Source: Rhizobium sp. TH135 | GTDB lineage: Bacteria > Pseudomonadota > Alphaproteobacteria > Rhizobiales > Rhizobiaceae | Direction of reading: 5' to 3' | Length of the DNA stretch: 64,000 nucleotides | Assembly (NCBI RefSeq): GCF_002855515.1 | Contig: NZ_PKRP01000001.1 | Span: 620,001 to 684,000 of the forward strand | Shown: piece after piece, positions 17,407 through 26,128 of the stretch | Layout of the letters: each line of letters starts with the position of its first letter | How positions within the stretch are numbered: position 1 is the stretch's first letter | Position numbers and translations under genes: made by a program | The notes under the pieces: model-generated | Database searches by the model: none | Told to the model about the DNA's origin: nothing | The model's input: the letters and a program-made list of their open reading frames with translations, nothing else

Positions 17407-20400
17407 TCAGATTTCCTGATAGGCTGCGATAACCGCCGCGAGCTGGACGTCGTTCATGGCCTGCACCTGCGGGGTCGTCAGGGCGAAGAGTTGCGCAGAG
17501 CTCAGATCATCGATGTCCTGGGTCGAAAGACCGGCAATCGCGGACGTGGCAATGGCGGCTATGTCTTCAGTGGCGAAGAGCTGCAGGTCACCATCCTCCA
17601 GGGCACGGATCGCGGCCGATCCGAGAGCGGCGACCTGCGCTGCGGTCAAAGCCTCGATCTGCCCCGTGGTCATGGCAACCACTTGCTCAGTCGATAGCGA
17701 CCCGATGACCCGCGAACTGAGCGCTGCGACCTGAGCGGTGTTGAGAGCGACGATGCTGCTGGTCGACAGGCTGCGGATCTGTGTCGATGTCAGAGCAGAG
17801 AACTGACTGCTCGTCAGGCCAGCGACCTGCGCCGACGTCAATGCCCGGATCTGGGACGTCGTCAGCGCACTCATCTGCGATGTCGTCAAGCCGGCGAGCT
17901 GAGCGCTGCCGAGGGCGGCGATATTGGCCGTCGACAATCCGACGATCGCCCGCGAACTGATGGCGGCGATATCGCTCGATTCCAGCGCACCCAAGTCTTC
18001 GGTCGTGAGACCGGCAACCGCAGCGCTCGAGAGCAAGGCCAAGAGGGCCGTCGTCAGAGAGCCGATCTGCTCGGAAGACAGGGCGGCGATCTGGGCAGAA
18101 GCGAGACCGGCAAAAGCACGGGTGTTGATTGCGGTAATCTGGCTGGTGGAGAGCGAGGCAAACGTATCGGACGTCAGAGCCCGCAACTGCGCGCTGGTCA
18201 AGGCACCGATCGCGGCCGATGTCAGCCCGTCGAATTGCGTGCTGTTGAGAGCAGCAATCTGCGCCGTGGTCAGCGCGGAGGCCTGCCCGGACGTGAGGCC
18301 GGCCAACTGGGTGGTGTCGAGAGTGGCGAAGGCAGATGGGGCGATGGAAGCAATCGTTCGGCTGCTCAATACGGCAAGTTCCGACGAGGTCAGCGTATCG
18401 AGCTGGGTAGAGGCGAGCGGCGCACTTCCAAGCGCCGCCAGTTGCGACGTCGAAAGAGCAGCAAATTCCGCGCTTCCGACCGCAGCCCATAGAGTGCTGC
18501 CAAGATCAGCAAGCGCACGCGTGCTCAAGGATTGCATCTGTTCGCTCGACAGAGATCCGAACTGCTCTGGCGTCAGCGAGCGAACCTGGGCACTTGTGAG
18601 CCCGGCGACCGCGGCTGTGGAGAGTGCATCGATCTGAGTGCTGGTCAGGGCGTCGATTTGCGCTGATGTCAGTGCTGCGACCTGAGAGGCGGTCAGGCTC
18701 GAAATCTGGTCGGATGTCAGCGCCGCGATGCCGCTGCTGGAAAGCGCGCCAATGACACGAGACGGCAGAGTGGCGATCTCGGAAGATGTCAGGGTACCGA
18801 TGGCACCGGTAGTCAATGCGCGAATAGCCGACGAACTCAGCGCACCCAGTTGCGTGCTCGTCAGCGCATCGAAGGTCGCCGTGCTCAGGGCAGAAATCTG
18901 TTGGGACGTCAGAGCCGCGATGCCACGCGTGCTGATCGCCCTGATCTGCGCCGTGTCGAGCAATCCAAGTGCGGTGCTGGAAAGCGCCGCGATCTGGCTC
19001 GACGACAGTGTCGCGATCTGGCCCGTGGTCAGGGCATTCAGCTGAGTGCTCTGCAGCGAACCAATCACGGCGGTCGAGAGAGCTGTGATCTGAGCAGAGG
19101 TAAGAGCGACCAGCTGGCTCGAGGTCAGGCTGGAGAATGCACCGGTCGTCAGGCCGGCCAGCGAACGAGATTGCAGCGCGGCAATGTCGGCGGAATCGAA
19201 GGTGGAGAGATCATCGGACCCGAGTGCTGCGACCGAGGTCGACGACAGGGCCGCAATCTGGGCGCTCGACAGACTGGCGATTTGCGCCGACGTCATGGCC
19301 GCAACCTGCCCTGAGGCGAGAGCCGCCACGGCCCGCGTGTTCATCGCGGCGATCAGCGTGGTCGACAGGGTGCCGATCACAGAAGTGGAGATGCCACGGA
19401 TGGCAGCGGAGGTGAGCGCGGCGAACTCGTTCGTGGAGAATGTCTCCAGGTCGCTGGCCAAGAGTGCTGCGACGTCGCTCGACGAGAGCGCGGCGATCTG
19501 GGCCGATGTCAGCGCCGCGATCTGGTCGCTGGTCATCGCATCGAGTTGGGCGCTGGTGAGCGCGCCGATGGCACGGCTGTTCAGTGCGGCGATCTGCTCG
19601 GTGGAAAGCGTGGTGATGTTGACGTTGCCGAGCGCAACAATCTGGGCAGATCCGAGCGCCGCAATCTGGGCCGTGCTCAAACCGTCGATCTGACTGCTGT
19701 TGAGTGCTGCCACCTGGGCTGTCGTCAGGCTCGCAATCTGGCCGCTGGAGAGCGCCGTCAGCTGAGCCGAGAGCAGGCTGGCGATCTGGACTGTCGTCAG
19801 CGCCTGCAGTGCACGGGAATTCAGGGCCGCAAGCTCGGTGGACGTGAAGTTCGCAAGATCGTCGGTCCCGAGCCCGGCCACGCCCGACGAGGACAGGGCG
19901 GCAAGCTGCGCGGTCGAGAGGGCCGCGACCTGCGCACTATCGAGCGCGGCGATCTTGGCCGACCCGAGCATCGCGATCACGCGGGTGGTGAGACCGCTGA
20001 TCTGCAGGGTGCTAAGCGAGAGCAGCGTGCCGGAGTTGAGCGCGTTGACTTGAGCGCTCGTCAGACCAGCAAGCTGGGCTGACGCGAGGCCGTCGACCTG
20101 ATCCGATGTCAGTGAAGCGATCTGCGCCGTGGTCAAGGCGGCGATCTTGGCCGAAGTCAGGCTCGTCAGCTGTGCGGACCCGAGCGAGGCAAAGACGTCG
20201 ACCGAAATACCGGCCAGGGCGCGCGTCGAAATGGCGGCCACATCCTCTGCGGACAGCACATCGATATCATCGGACCCGAGGCCCTTGATCGCCGCGGAGC
20301 TGAGCGCCGCAAGCTGGCCGGTCGTCATCACATCGATCTGCTCGGTCGAGAGTGCCGCCAGCTGTGTCGAAGACAGGGCAGCCACCGTACCGCTCCGCAG

Positions 20401-21069
20401 GGCTGCGATCTGATCAGTCCCAAAGGAAGCAAATTTATCGGCGTTGAGCACCGTTATCTGGCGCGAGGTCAGGCCTGAGACCTGCAGCGCAGAGAGACCA
20501 TCGATCTGGCTGCTCGTAAGGCCAGCGATGACAGCGGTGGACAGAGAGGCAATCTGGGCCGTGGTGAGACCAGCAAGCTGACTGCTGGTCAGTGCGGCAA
20601 AATTGGTGGCGGACAGACCGGAAAGCGCCCGTGTAGACAGAGCGGAGAGCTCGGCTGCGGTCAGCGTCGCAATATCGTCCGTGCCGAGACCGGCAAGCGC
20701 CACACTGGTGAGCGCGCTCAGTTGGGACGTCGTCAGGGCATTGAACTGATCGGCCGACAGCGCTGCGATCTGGATAGAAGAAAGCGCGCCGAGCTGACCG
20801 CTCTGCAGCCCAATCATCTTGGCACTGTCGATGACGGCGAGCTGATCCATCGTCAATCCGCGCACCGCAGCAGCCGAAACGGCGCGCAACTGGCTGGATG
20901 ACAGACTGTCGAAATCATCTGTCTGGAAGGCCGAGATCTGCTTCGACGACATGGCGCCGATCTGAGCGGAGCTCAGCGCATTGACGTCTTCGCTGGAGAA
21001 AGCCGCGATCGTCGATGTCGCCAGCGTCCTGATCTGAGTGATGCTCATCGAAGGAATGATCGTAGCCAT
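17407..21069 (-). CDS. Giant octapeptide-repeat protein, function unknown
   Basis: No family recognised. From the ATG at 21069 (AGGGCGG upstream) it has 1220 residues, which are fully explained as 6 lead residues, 151 octads and 9 tail residues, less a 3-residue deletion. The octad consensus is [AGS]-L-[ST]-[ST]-x-Q-[IVL]-[ASG], for example ALTSAQIA. No cysteine or histidine was noticed, and only one tryptophan. No signal peptide, no membrane span and no RTX-like glycine-aspartate repeat is visible. The octads are ordered into 17-octad (136-residue) super-repeats; see the repeat entry. The regular hydrophobic positions 2 and 7 suggest a solenoid, whether beta or short-helix is open. A surface, secreted (type I-like) or cytoplasmic scaffold role are all possible. 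The gene stands alone, with G+C like its neighbours. Confidence 0.8.
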   Translation of the reverse strand: MATIIPSMSITQIRTLATSTIAAFSSEDVNALSSAQIGAMSSKQISAFQTDDFDSLSSSQLRAVSAAAVRGLTMDQLAVIDSAKMIGLQSGQLGALSSIQIAALSADQFNALTTSQLSALTSVALAGLGTDDIATLTAAELSALSTRALSGLSATNFAALTSSQLAGLTTAQIASLSTAVIAGLTSSQIDGLSALQVSGLTSRQITVLNADKFASFGTDQIAALRSGTVAALSSTQLAALSTEQIDVMTTGQLAALSSAAIKGLGSDDIDVLSAEDVAAISTRALAGISVDVFASLGSAQLTSLTSAKIAALTTAQIASLTSDQVDGLASAQLAGLTSAQVNALNSGTLLSLSTLQISGLTTRVIAMLGSAKIAALDSAQVAALSTAQLAALSSSGVAGLGTDDLANFTSTELAALNSRALQALTTVQIASLLSAQLTALSSGQIASLTTAQVAALNSSQIDGLSTAQIAALGSAQIVALGNVNITTLSTEQIAALNSRAIGALTSAQLDAMTSDQIAALTSAQIAALSSSDVAALLASDLETFSTNEFAALTSAAIRGISTSVIGTLSTTLIAAMNTRAVAALASGQVAAMTSAQIASLSSAQIAALSSTSVAALGSDDLSTFDSADIAALQSRSLAGLTTGAFSSLTSSQLVALTSAQITALSTAVIGSLQSTQLNALTTGQIATLSSSQIAALSSTALGLLDTAQIRAISTRGIAALTSQQISALSTATFDALTSTQLGALSSSAIRALTTGAIGTLTSSEIATLPSRVIGALSSSGIAALTSDQISSLTASQVAALTSAQIDALTSTQIDALSTAAVAGLTSAQVRSLTPEQFGSLSSEQMQSLSTRALADLGSTLWAAVGSAEFAALSTSQLAALGSAPLASTQLDTLTSSELAVLSSRTIASIAPSAFATLDTTQLAGLTSGQASALTTAQIAALNSTQFDGLTSAAIGALTSAQLRALTSDTFASLSTSQITAINTRAFAGLASAQIAALSSEQIGSLTTALLALLSSAAVAGLTTEDLGALESSDIAAISSRAIVGLSTANIAALGSAQLAGLTTSQMSALTTSQIRALTSAQVAGLTSSQFSALTSTQIRSLSTSSIVALNTAQVAALSSRVIGSLSTEQVVAMTTGQIEALTAAQVAALGSAAIRALEDGDLQLFATEDIAAIATSAIAGLSTQDIDDLSSAQLFALTTPQVQAMNDVQLAAVIAAYQEI
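17605..20691 (-). repeat. Eight tandem super-repeats of 17 octads (408 bp) within the repeat gene
   Basis: Units begin at 20691, 20283, 19875, 19467, 19227, 18819, 18411 and 18012, and a last partial unit begins at 17604. Full units are 17 octads; the fourth has only 10 (seven octads missing) and the seventh lacks 3 residues in its first octad (STQLD). Position 1 is often GLGTDDIA-like, position 2 carries an acidic residue (TLTSSELA), position 3 an Arg (ALSTRALA, AISSRAIV) and position 13 a second Arg (ALNSRAIG, AINTRAFA). Codons differ between copies, so the pattern is old and kept at protein level. Confidence 0.85.
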
Positions 21070-21521
21070 CAACGCCCGCCCTAAAGAAATGTGGATCAAA
21101 TATGCATTGCGACCCCACACTAGGCGCGCGTCTCCCCCGGGTTGACGCGCTAGCCCGGCGGCTGCTGCAAGGCGCACGTTGAACAACGGGCGACATCTGG
21201 CAGTGCGGCTGCGGACGCAATTTTCAGTGGAAACATGGCTCTTGAGAGCCTGGCGTTGGATCGGGCATCATGCAGCAGAGATGGTCTCTGCTTCCCCCGC
21301 CATCACAATGACGCAAGGCGGAAAATCCCGCCGCTCGCCTGCGCGAATCCCATGCGGATTCGAAGGCTCGTCATTTATGCGATATGACGCAGAAATTAAC
21401 CCTTCGTCAATCTTTAAGGCAGCACTTCCTGCAGCCCTGAGTCGGGTCAGAACGACATTGCCCGCAATTGATGCGATGGCGCCACAGCGGAAAACTGCAG
21501 AATCCGGCCGACCCCGCCGCC
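21070..21521. other. Intergenic region upstream of the repeat gene
   Basis: About 450 bases between the repeat gene start and the end of the GFA-family gene. It must hold the repeat gene promoter; CATATT-like sequence near 21095-21105 (minus strand) is a possible -10 but no convincing -35 was found. GCGCGTC...GACGCGC around 21125-21150 can form a hairpin. Short open frames here look random. Confidence 0.4.
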
Positions 21522-21905
21522 TCACTCCGCCTCACCCGGTCGATCCCGCTTGTGGCGCTCCCCCACCGGAAACTCCGGCAGCCAGCCCTCCCGCCGGATC
21601 GTCCAGAGTTCGTAGCTCGGCTGAAACACATTGATGTCGTCGAGAGAGCCCATATGAAGCTCGACCTCGCCGCCGCTGCGATTGAAGACCCGCGAGCCGC
21701 AGGTCAGGCAGAAATAGCGACCCTCGTACATCTGCGCCGCGCCGGTAATGCTCACCTGCGTGTCTGGATAGATGGCTGCGGCGTAGAACAGCGCGCCATG
21801 AAATTTGCGGCAATCGAGGCAATGGCAGATGCCGACACGATCCGGCTCCCCCTCCGCCTCGAACCGCACCTTGCCGCAGACGCAACCGCCCGTGATGATG
21901 GCCAT
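21522..21905 (-). CDS. GFA-family zinc protein (glutathione-dependent formaldehyde-activating-like)
   Basis: 127 residues from the ATG at 21905, preceded by GGGAGAG. Zinc-binding cysteines of the GFA (Mss4-like) fold are visible: CVC at 8-10, CHCLDC at 27-32 and CLTC near 68-71. Family members include glutathione-dependent formaldehyde-activating enzyme, but most small members have no proven activity, so only the fold can be called. It lies on the same strand downstream of tal, with a terminator between them. Confidence 0.8.
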   Translation of the reverse strand: MAIITGGCVCGKVRFEAEGEPDRVGICHCLDCRKFHGALFYAAAIYPDTQVSITGAAQMYEGRYFCLTCGSRVFNRSGGEVELHMGSLDDINVFQPSYELWTIRREGWLPEFPVGERHKRDRPGEAE

Positions 21906-21946
21906 GTCAACTCTCCCTTCAACAACACCAGCAGCCTGGCACGAAT

Positions 21947-21977
21947 GAAAAATGGCCGCAGCTTTCGCCACGGCCAT
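21947..21977 (-). terminator. Terminator of tal
   Basis: On the minus strand ATGGCCG and CGGCCAT pair around a 12-base loop and run into ATTTTTC, 35 bases past the tal stop. Confidence 0.65.
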
Positions 21978-22011
21978 CCTCGAACTCGATATTGGAGAAT
22001 TGGTTGCCCGA

Positions 22012-22968
22012 TCAGGCAGCCAGTGCCTTGGCGATCTGGCCGCGCAGCGTATCCATATCCTTGGCAAATCCGCGAATGCCTTCGGCAAGCTTTTCGGTCG
22101 CCATGGCATCCTGGTTCATCGCCCAACGGAAGGCCTTTTCGTCGAGCGAGACATGCGGCTCAGCCTTGACCGTGTCCGGCGACAGCGCGCGGGCAAGCGT
22201 GCCTTGGTCCGCATTCAGCTCGTCGAGCAGCTGCGGGCTGATCGTCAGGCGGTCGCAGCCGGCCAGCGCTTCGATTTCGCCGGCATTGCGGAACGAGGCG
22301 CCCATGACGATCGTGTTGACGCCATTCGCCTTGTAATAGTTGTAGATCGAGCGGACGGAGACCACGCCCGGATCGGTTTCGGACGTGTAATCCTCACCGG
22401 TCGACTTCTTGTACCAGTCCAGGATGCGGCCGACGAAGGGCGAGATGAGGAAGACCTTGGCTTCGGCGCAGGCAATCGCCTGGGCCTTGGAGAAGAGCAG
22501 CGTCAGATTGCAGTCGATGCCTTCCTTCTGCAGCACTTCGGCAGCGCGGATGCCTTCCCAGGTCGAGGCGAGCTTGATCAGGATGCGATCCTTCTCGATG
22601 CCGCGCTCCTTGTAGCCGGCGATGATCTGGTGTGCCTTCTCGATCGACGCCTTAGTGTCGAAGGAGAGGTCGGCATCGACTTCGGTCGACACGCGACCCG
22701 GAACGAGTTCAGCCAAGGCAGCACCAACGGAGATCGCCATACGGTCGGCGATCGCACCGATCACGGCATCATCCTGGCCGCCCTTGGCCTTGCCCCAGGT
22801 GATCGCTTCCTGGAAGGCATCCTTGAACGCATCGGTGCCGAGTGCCTTCAGAACGATCGACGGATTGGTGGTGCAATCGACAGGCTTCAGGCGGCGTACG
22901 GCCTCGATGTCACCGGTATCGGCGACCACGGTCGTCATGGAACGAAGCTGTTCGAGTTTCGAGGTCAT
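22012..22968 (-). CDS. tal: Transaldolase, TalB type
   Basis: Transfers a dihydroxyacetone unit between sugar phosphates in the non-oxidative pentose phosphate pathway. From the ATG at 22968 (AAGGATG upstream) it has 318 residues, the size of E. coli TalB. The Schiff-base lysine is Lys132 in [14 protein letters not shown], with VADTGD (Asp17) and TTNPS (Asn35) forming the rest of the active site. Divergent from a SorC-type regulator, which may respond to a sugar phosphate and control tal. Confidence 0.95.
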   Translation of the reverse strand: MTSKLEQLRSMTTVVADTGDIEAVRRLKPVDCTTNPSIVLKALGTDAFKDAFQEAITWGKAKGGQDDAVIGAIADRMAISVGAALAELVPGRVSTEVDADLSFDTKASIEKAHQIIAGYKERGIEKDRILIKLASTWEGIRAAEVLQKEGIDCNLTLLFSKAQAIACAEAKVFLISPFVGRILDWYKKSTGEDYTSETDPGVVSVRSIYNYYKANGVNTIVMGASFRNAGEIEALAGCDRLTISPQLLDELNADQGTLARALSPDTVKAEPHVSLDEKAFRWAMNQDAMATEKLAEGIRGFAKDMDTLRGQIAKALAA

Positions 22969-23065
22969 CAGATCATCCTTCGGCTGCGCGAAAAGGGTTG
23001 GCGACCGGCATTTGCACGCCGGTCTCGTTGCCTGGACTATCACCGTCAGAAGACGGCAAAGTCAA

Positions 23066-23075
23066 GACATATGTC
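23066..23075. promoter_or_regulatory. Palindrome between tal and the SorC-type gene
   Basis: GACATATGTC is a perfect 10-base palindrome, and a second GACATA lies at 23086-23091 overlapping the -35 box of the regulator gene. Candidate binding site for the divergent SorC-family regulator acting on both genes. Confidence 0.35.
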
Positions 23076-23083
23076 CTTTGAAT

Positions 23084-23112
23084 TTGACATAAGTACCACA
23101 AGAACGGATAGT
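23084..23112 (+). promoter_or_regulatory. Probable promoter of the SorC-type regulator
   Basis: TTGACA at 23084-23089 and GATAGT at 23107-23112 with 17-base spacing, 32 bases before the start codon. Confidence 0.5.
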
Positions 23113-23144
23113 GCCCGCTGGAAGTTCCCCATTCGAGAGAGATC

Positions 23145-24122
23145 TTGACCAAGCTCCGACGCGAGACCCACACCACCCTTTCGGACGCAGCCGCGCTGCG
23201 CATCCGCGCCGCCTGGCTGTATTATAACGAGGGCCTGACGCAGAAGGACGTGGCGGACCGTCTCGGCATAAGCCGCTCGACCGTCATCCGCATGCTGGAG
23301 GAAGCGCGAAAACGGGCTGAAGTGCAGATCTGGATCAGTGACGGCGTCGCCGACTGCGTTGATCTCGCCGTGTGGCTGGAAAAAGCCTATGGCCTTGACG
23401 AAGCCGTGGTTGTCCCCTCACCGGACAGCAACGATGCCGCCTCGATCGCCAAGGCCGTCGGTCTGGCACTCGGCCAGTTCCTGACCGAAGTCATCACCAA
23501 CGACATGACCATCGGTGTCGGCTGGGGCCGCACCATGACGGCGTCGCTTGCCGGTTTCCGGTCACCTGGCCGGGAAAACTGCAAGGTCGTCTCGCTGCTC
23601 GGTGGCATCGTCGCCGTGCGCCAGACCAACCCGATCGACTACACCTGGCGGCTGGCAAGCCAGCTCGGCGCCGAATGCTACATGTTTCTGGCACCACTGC
23701 TGGTCGATTCCGTCGCCACCAAAAGGGCGCTGATCGAGGAATGCGGGTTGAAGGCGATCTACGACCTCGCCGAAAACCTCGACCTAGCCATCGTCTCCTG
23801 CGGCGACATAGGCCCGCATTCCACCTCGCTCTCCGAAGGCTTCATCACCCACCAGACATTGACCGAACTCGTTGACGCCGGCTGCGTCTGCGACACAATG
23901 TTCAACTTCCTGGATGCCGACGGAAACACCGTCGCCCACCCGATCAACGAGCGCGTGATGTCGGTCGATTTGGATACGCTGAAGAAGGCCAAGCACATCG
24001 TCCTGTCTTCAGGCGGGGCCCATCGTGCCAAGGCGATCCGGGCGACGATCCGGCGGATCGGGTGCAACACGTTGATCACCGATGAGGCGGCGGCGCGGGA
24101 GTTGCTGGGGCTGGCGGAGTGA
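23145..24122 (+). CDS. SorC/DeoR-family sugar-binding transcriptional regulator
   Basis: 325 residues. N-terminal helix-turn-helix (about 22-55: YYNEGLTQKDVADRLGISRS, then TVIRMLEEA) and a C-terminal sugar-phosphate-binding SorC domain with the strand IGVGWGRTMTASL and VVSLLGGIV. The ORF begins where family members start. Divergent from tal with shared control region; the likely effector is a sugar phosphate of the pentose or related pathway (inference). Confidence 0.88.
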   Translation: MTKLRRETHTTLSDAAALRIRAAWLYYNEGLTQKDVADRLGISRSTVIRMLEEARKRAEVQIWISDGVADCVDLAVWLEKAYGLDEAVVVPSPDSNDAASIAKAVGLALGQFLTEVITNDMTIGVGWGRTMTASLAGFRSPGRENCKVVSLLGGIVAVRQTNPIDYTWRLASQLGAECYMFLAPLLVDSVATKRALIEECGLKAIYDLAENLDLAIVSCGDIGPHSTSLSEGFITHQTLTELVDAGCVCDTMFNFLDADGNTVAHPINERVMSVDLDTLKKAKHIVLSSGGAHRAKAIRATIRRIGCNTLITDEAAARELLGLAE

Positions 24123-24188
24123 AGAGCGTTTGACGGTGGCAAATCCGCCCACTAGGAGAATACATCTTCACTGCTCGGGATAAGAATC

Positions 24189-25142
24189 TTGGCTCAGCGT
24201 CTTCTTCGCCACTTCCGTTACGGCAAAACCTTCGCCTTCCTGCGGCGCCTGACCAGTAGCCGCTCGAAAAGCATCAACGCCGTGCGCAGCCTCTATCTCG
24301 AACAGGGGCTCGACAACCGGCCTTGTGTCCTGTGCGGCGGAAGCGAATTCACGCTGATTTGCGAAGGTGACCGCTACGGCTTCGATCTGGACAAACAGAT
24401 TTGCGACCGCTGCGGCCTGGTGCAGACGAGCCCCGCGGTGAAGAAGGATTTCCTCAACACCTTTTACCGCGATCACTATCGCCGTCTCTACACGAAACGA
24501 ATGGAGGTCGACCACGCGCGCCTCGTGGACGAGCAGCACGACAAGGGCAGACGTTTTCTGCAGTTTCTCAAGTCGACAGAAGCCGCGGGCCAACTGGCCG
24601 ATCTCGCGGTCATCGAAATGGGTTGCTCATCCGGAGGCATTCTCGACACCTTCAAGCCGCATTGCCGCAGCGTCCAAGGTTGTGACCTAGATGTCGAGGC
24701 GATCCGCTACGGCAAGGAGACGCTCGGCCTCGACCTTGAGGTCTCGGAATTTCCCACGCATCTGCCGGATGGGCCACGCCTGTTCCTCCTGTCACATGTA
24801 CTCGAGCACACCCATGATCCGCTGGTATCTCTCAAGCAGATCAAGTCGCTGATGTCGGCGCAGGATTATCTCTTCATCGAAGTGCCGGGCATAAACATGG
24901 TGGCGGAAGGCGACTACAAGAACGACCTGAAGTCCTATTTCCACCTCGCCCATGTCTGTGATTTCTCTGAGGGCACCCTGCGTGCACTCGCGGCCCGCGC
25001 TGGCTATGAAGTGCTGAGCTGCAACGAGACCGTGACGGCACTTCTTCGCCCTTCAGACGAAGCGGAACTGCCGTGGCGGCGCAGTGAAAAGGACACGCCA
25101 GAGAATATCCTGCGCATCGAGGCGACACGACAGGCCCGCTGA
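24189..25142 (+). CDS. Class I SAM-dependent methyltransferase with N-terminal zinc-ribbon
   Basis: 317 residues from a TTG start with only a weak purine-rich stretch upstream. Residues 46-76 hold a four-cysteine ribbon (CVLCGG and CDRCG), followed by a Rossmann methyltransferase domain: VIEMGCSSGGILDTF is the SAM motif I, CDLDVEA motif II and SHVLEHTHDP a later core motif. This layout resembles sugar C-methyltransferases and related cell-surface glycan enzymes, but the C-terminal sugar domain of those is shorter or absent here. No glycan genes adjoin it, so the acceptor is unknown. Confidence 0.7.
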   Translation: MAQRLLRHFRYGKTFAFLRRLTSSRSKSINAVRSLYLEQGLDNRPCVLCGGSEFTLICEGDRYGFDLDKQICDRCGLVQTSPAVKKDFLNTFYRDHYRRLYTKRMEVDHARLVDEQHDKGRRFLQFLKSTEAAGQLADLAVIEMGCSSGGILDTFKPHCRSVQGCDLDVEAIRYGKETLGLDLEVSEFPTHLPDGPRLFLLSHVLEHTHDPLVSLKQIKSLMSAQDYLFIEVPGINMVAEGDYKNDLKSYFHLAHVCDFSEGTLRALAARAGYEVLSCNETVTALLRPSDEAELPWRRSEKDTPENILRIEATRQAR

Positions 25143-25162
25143 GCGGGCTTCCGCACTAGTTC

Positions 25163-26047
25163 TCACCCCTTCCCCGCCTCCCAGCCGAGCATGGCACGCT
25201 TGCGGGTCAACCCCCAGTGATAGCCGGTCAGCGCGCCGCTCTTTCCGAGCGCCCGGTGGCACGGCACGACAAACGAGATCGGATTGCGGCCGACAGCGGC
25301 ACCCACGGCACGGCTGGCGGTCGGCTGCCCGATCTTCCGAGCAATGTCGGAATAGGTGACTGCCTTCCCGAGAGGGATCTGAAGGAGGCTCTCCCAGACA
25401 CGGATCTGGAAGTCCGAGCCGATCAAAACGACACGCAAGGGCTCCTCCGCCGACCAGCGCTCCGGGTGGAAGACGCGTGCCGCATAAGGCTCTGTCGCAC
25501 CAACATCCTCGACGTAATGCGCATTCGGCCATCGCTGCGCCATGTCGTCGAAACAGGCGACCTCGCCGCCCACATCGGCAAAAGCAAGTCCCGCCAGCCC
25601 GCGCTCGGTGATCATGACGAGCGCTAGCCCGAACGGCGAAGAGTGGTAGCCATAGCGAATTGTCAGCCCTGCGCCGCGCGCCTTCCACTCTCCGGGGCTC
25701 ATGGCTTCATGCGTGACGAAGAGGTCATGCAGCCGACCGGGGCCGGAAAGCCCCAGTTCCAGCGACGTCTCGAGCAGCGGCAGTTCCTCGCGTCCCAGCA
25801 GCCGCTTGGCATGGTCAAGCGTGACAGCCTGAAGGAAGGCCTTCGGTGAAAGGCCCGCCCAGCACGTGAACGTCTTCTGCAACTGTGTCGGCGACTGGCC
25901 CAGCCGCTCGGCGATGACCTCCAGCGACGGCTGGCTCTGATAGTCCAGCGTCAGCATCTCGATCACCTGCCGCACGGTCTCATAGTCGGAGCCATCGGGT
26001 GTGATGTCGGTGGTGCGGGAAAGGTCGATCTGTTGCGCAAGCGTCAT
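25163..26047 (-). CDS. Ada-like AraC HTH / O6-methylguanine-DNA methyltransferase
   Basis: 294 residues. An AraC-type DNA-binding domain (about 25-122) joins a suicide alkyltransferase domain ending in the active site PCHR (Cys263), with the preceding GRNPISFVV strand. It takes alkyl groups from guanine O6 in DNA. The N-terminal zinc domain that makes E. coli Ada a methylphosphotriester sensor is missing, so damage sensing of that kind is unlikely; the HTH may support another form of control. AGGA precedes the ATG. Stands alone, converging on the methyltransferase gene. Confidence 0.87.
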   Translation of the reverse strand: MTLAQQIDLSRTTDITPDGSDYETVRQVIEMLTLDYQSQPSLEVIAERLGQSPTQLQKTFTCWAGLSPKAFLQAVTLDHAKRLLGREELPLLETSLELGLSGPGRLHDLFVTHEAMSPGEWKARGAGLTIRYGYHSSPFGLALVMITERGLAGLAFADVGGEVACFDDMAQRWPNAHYVEDVGATEPYAARVFHPERWSAEEPLRVVLIGSDFQIRVWESLLQIPLGKAVTYSDIARKIGQPTASRAVGAAVGRNPISFVVPCHRALGKSGALTGYHWGLTRKRAMLGWEAGKG

Positions 26048-26128
26048 GGCGAAATCCTCAATCTCAACAGGACTTCACCACGGGCAAGCCCTCGGCGCCA
26101 CCCGTTTCTTGCGCTGATGTCTGATGAC

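Noticed and set aside
17456-20413. Several long open frames on the + strand and in other frames across the octapeptide gene
   Set aside because: They are mirror products of the 24-base periodic coding repeat; they have no ribosome binding sites and no family resemblance, while the minus-strand frame is open over the full 3.6 kb with a consistent repeat.
17407-21069. CRISPR-like or minisatellite array
   Set aside because: The 24-base periodicity is uninterrupted and coding; there are no constant repeats with unique spacers, and copies differ mainly at degenerate positions.
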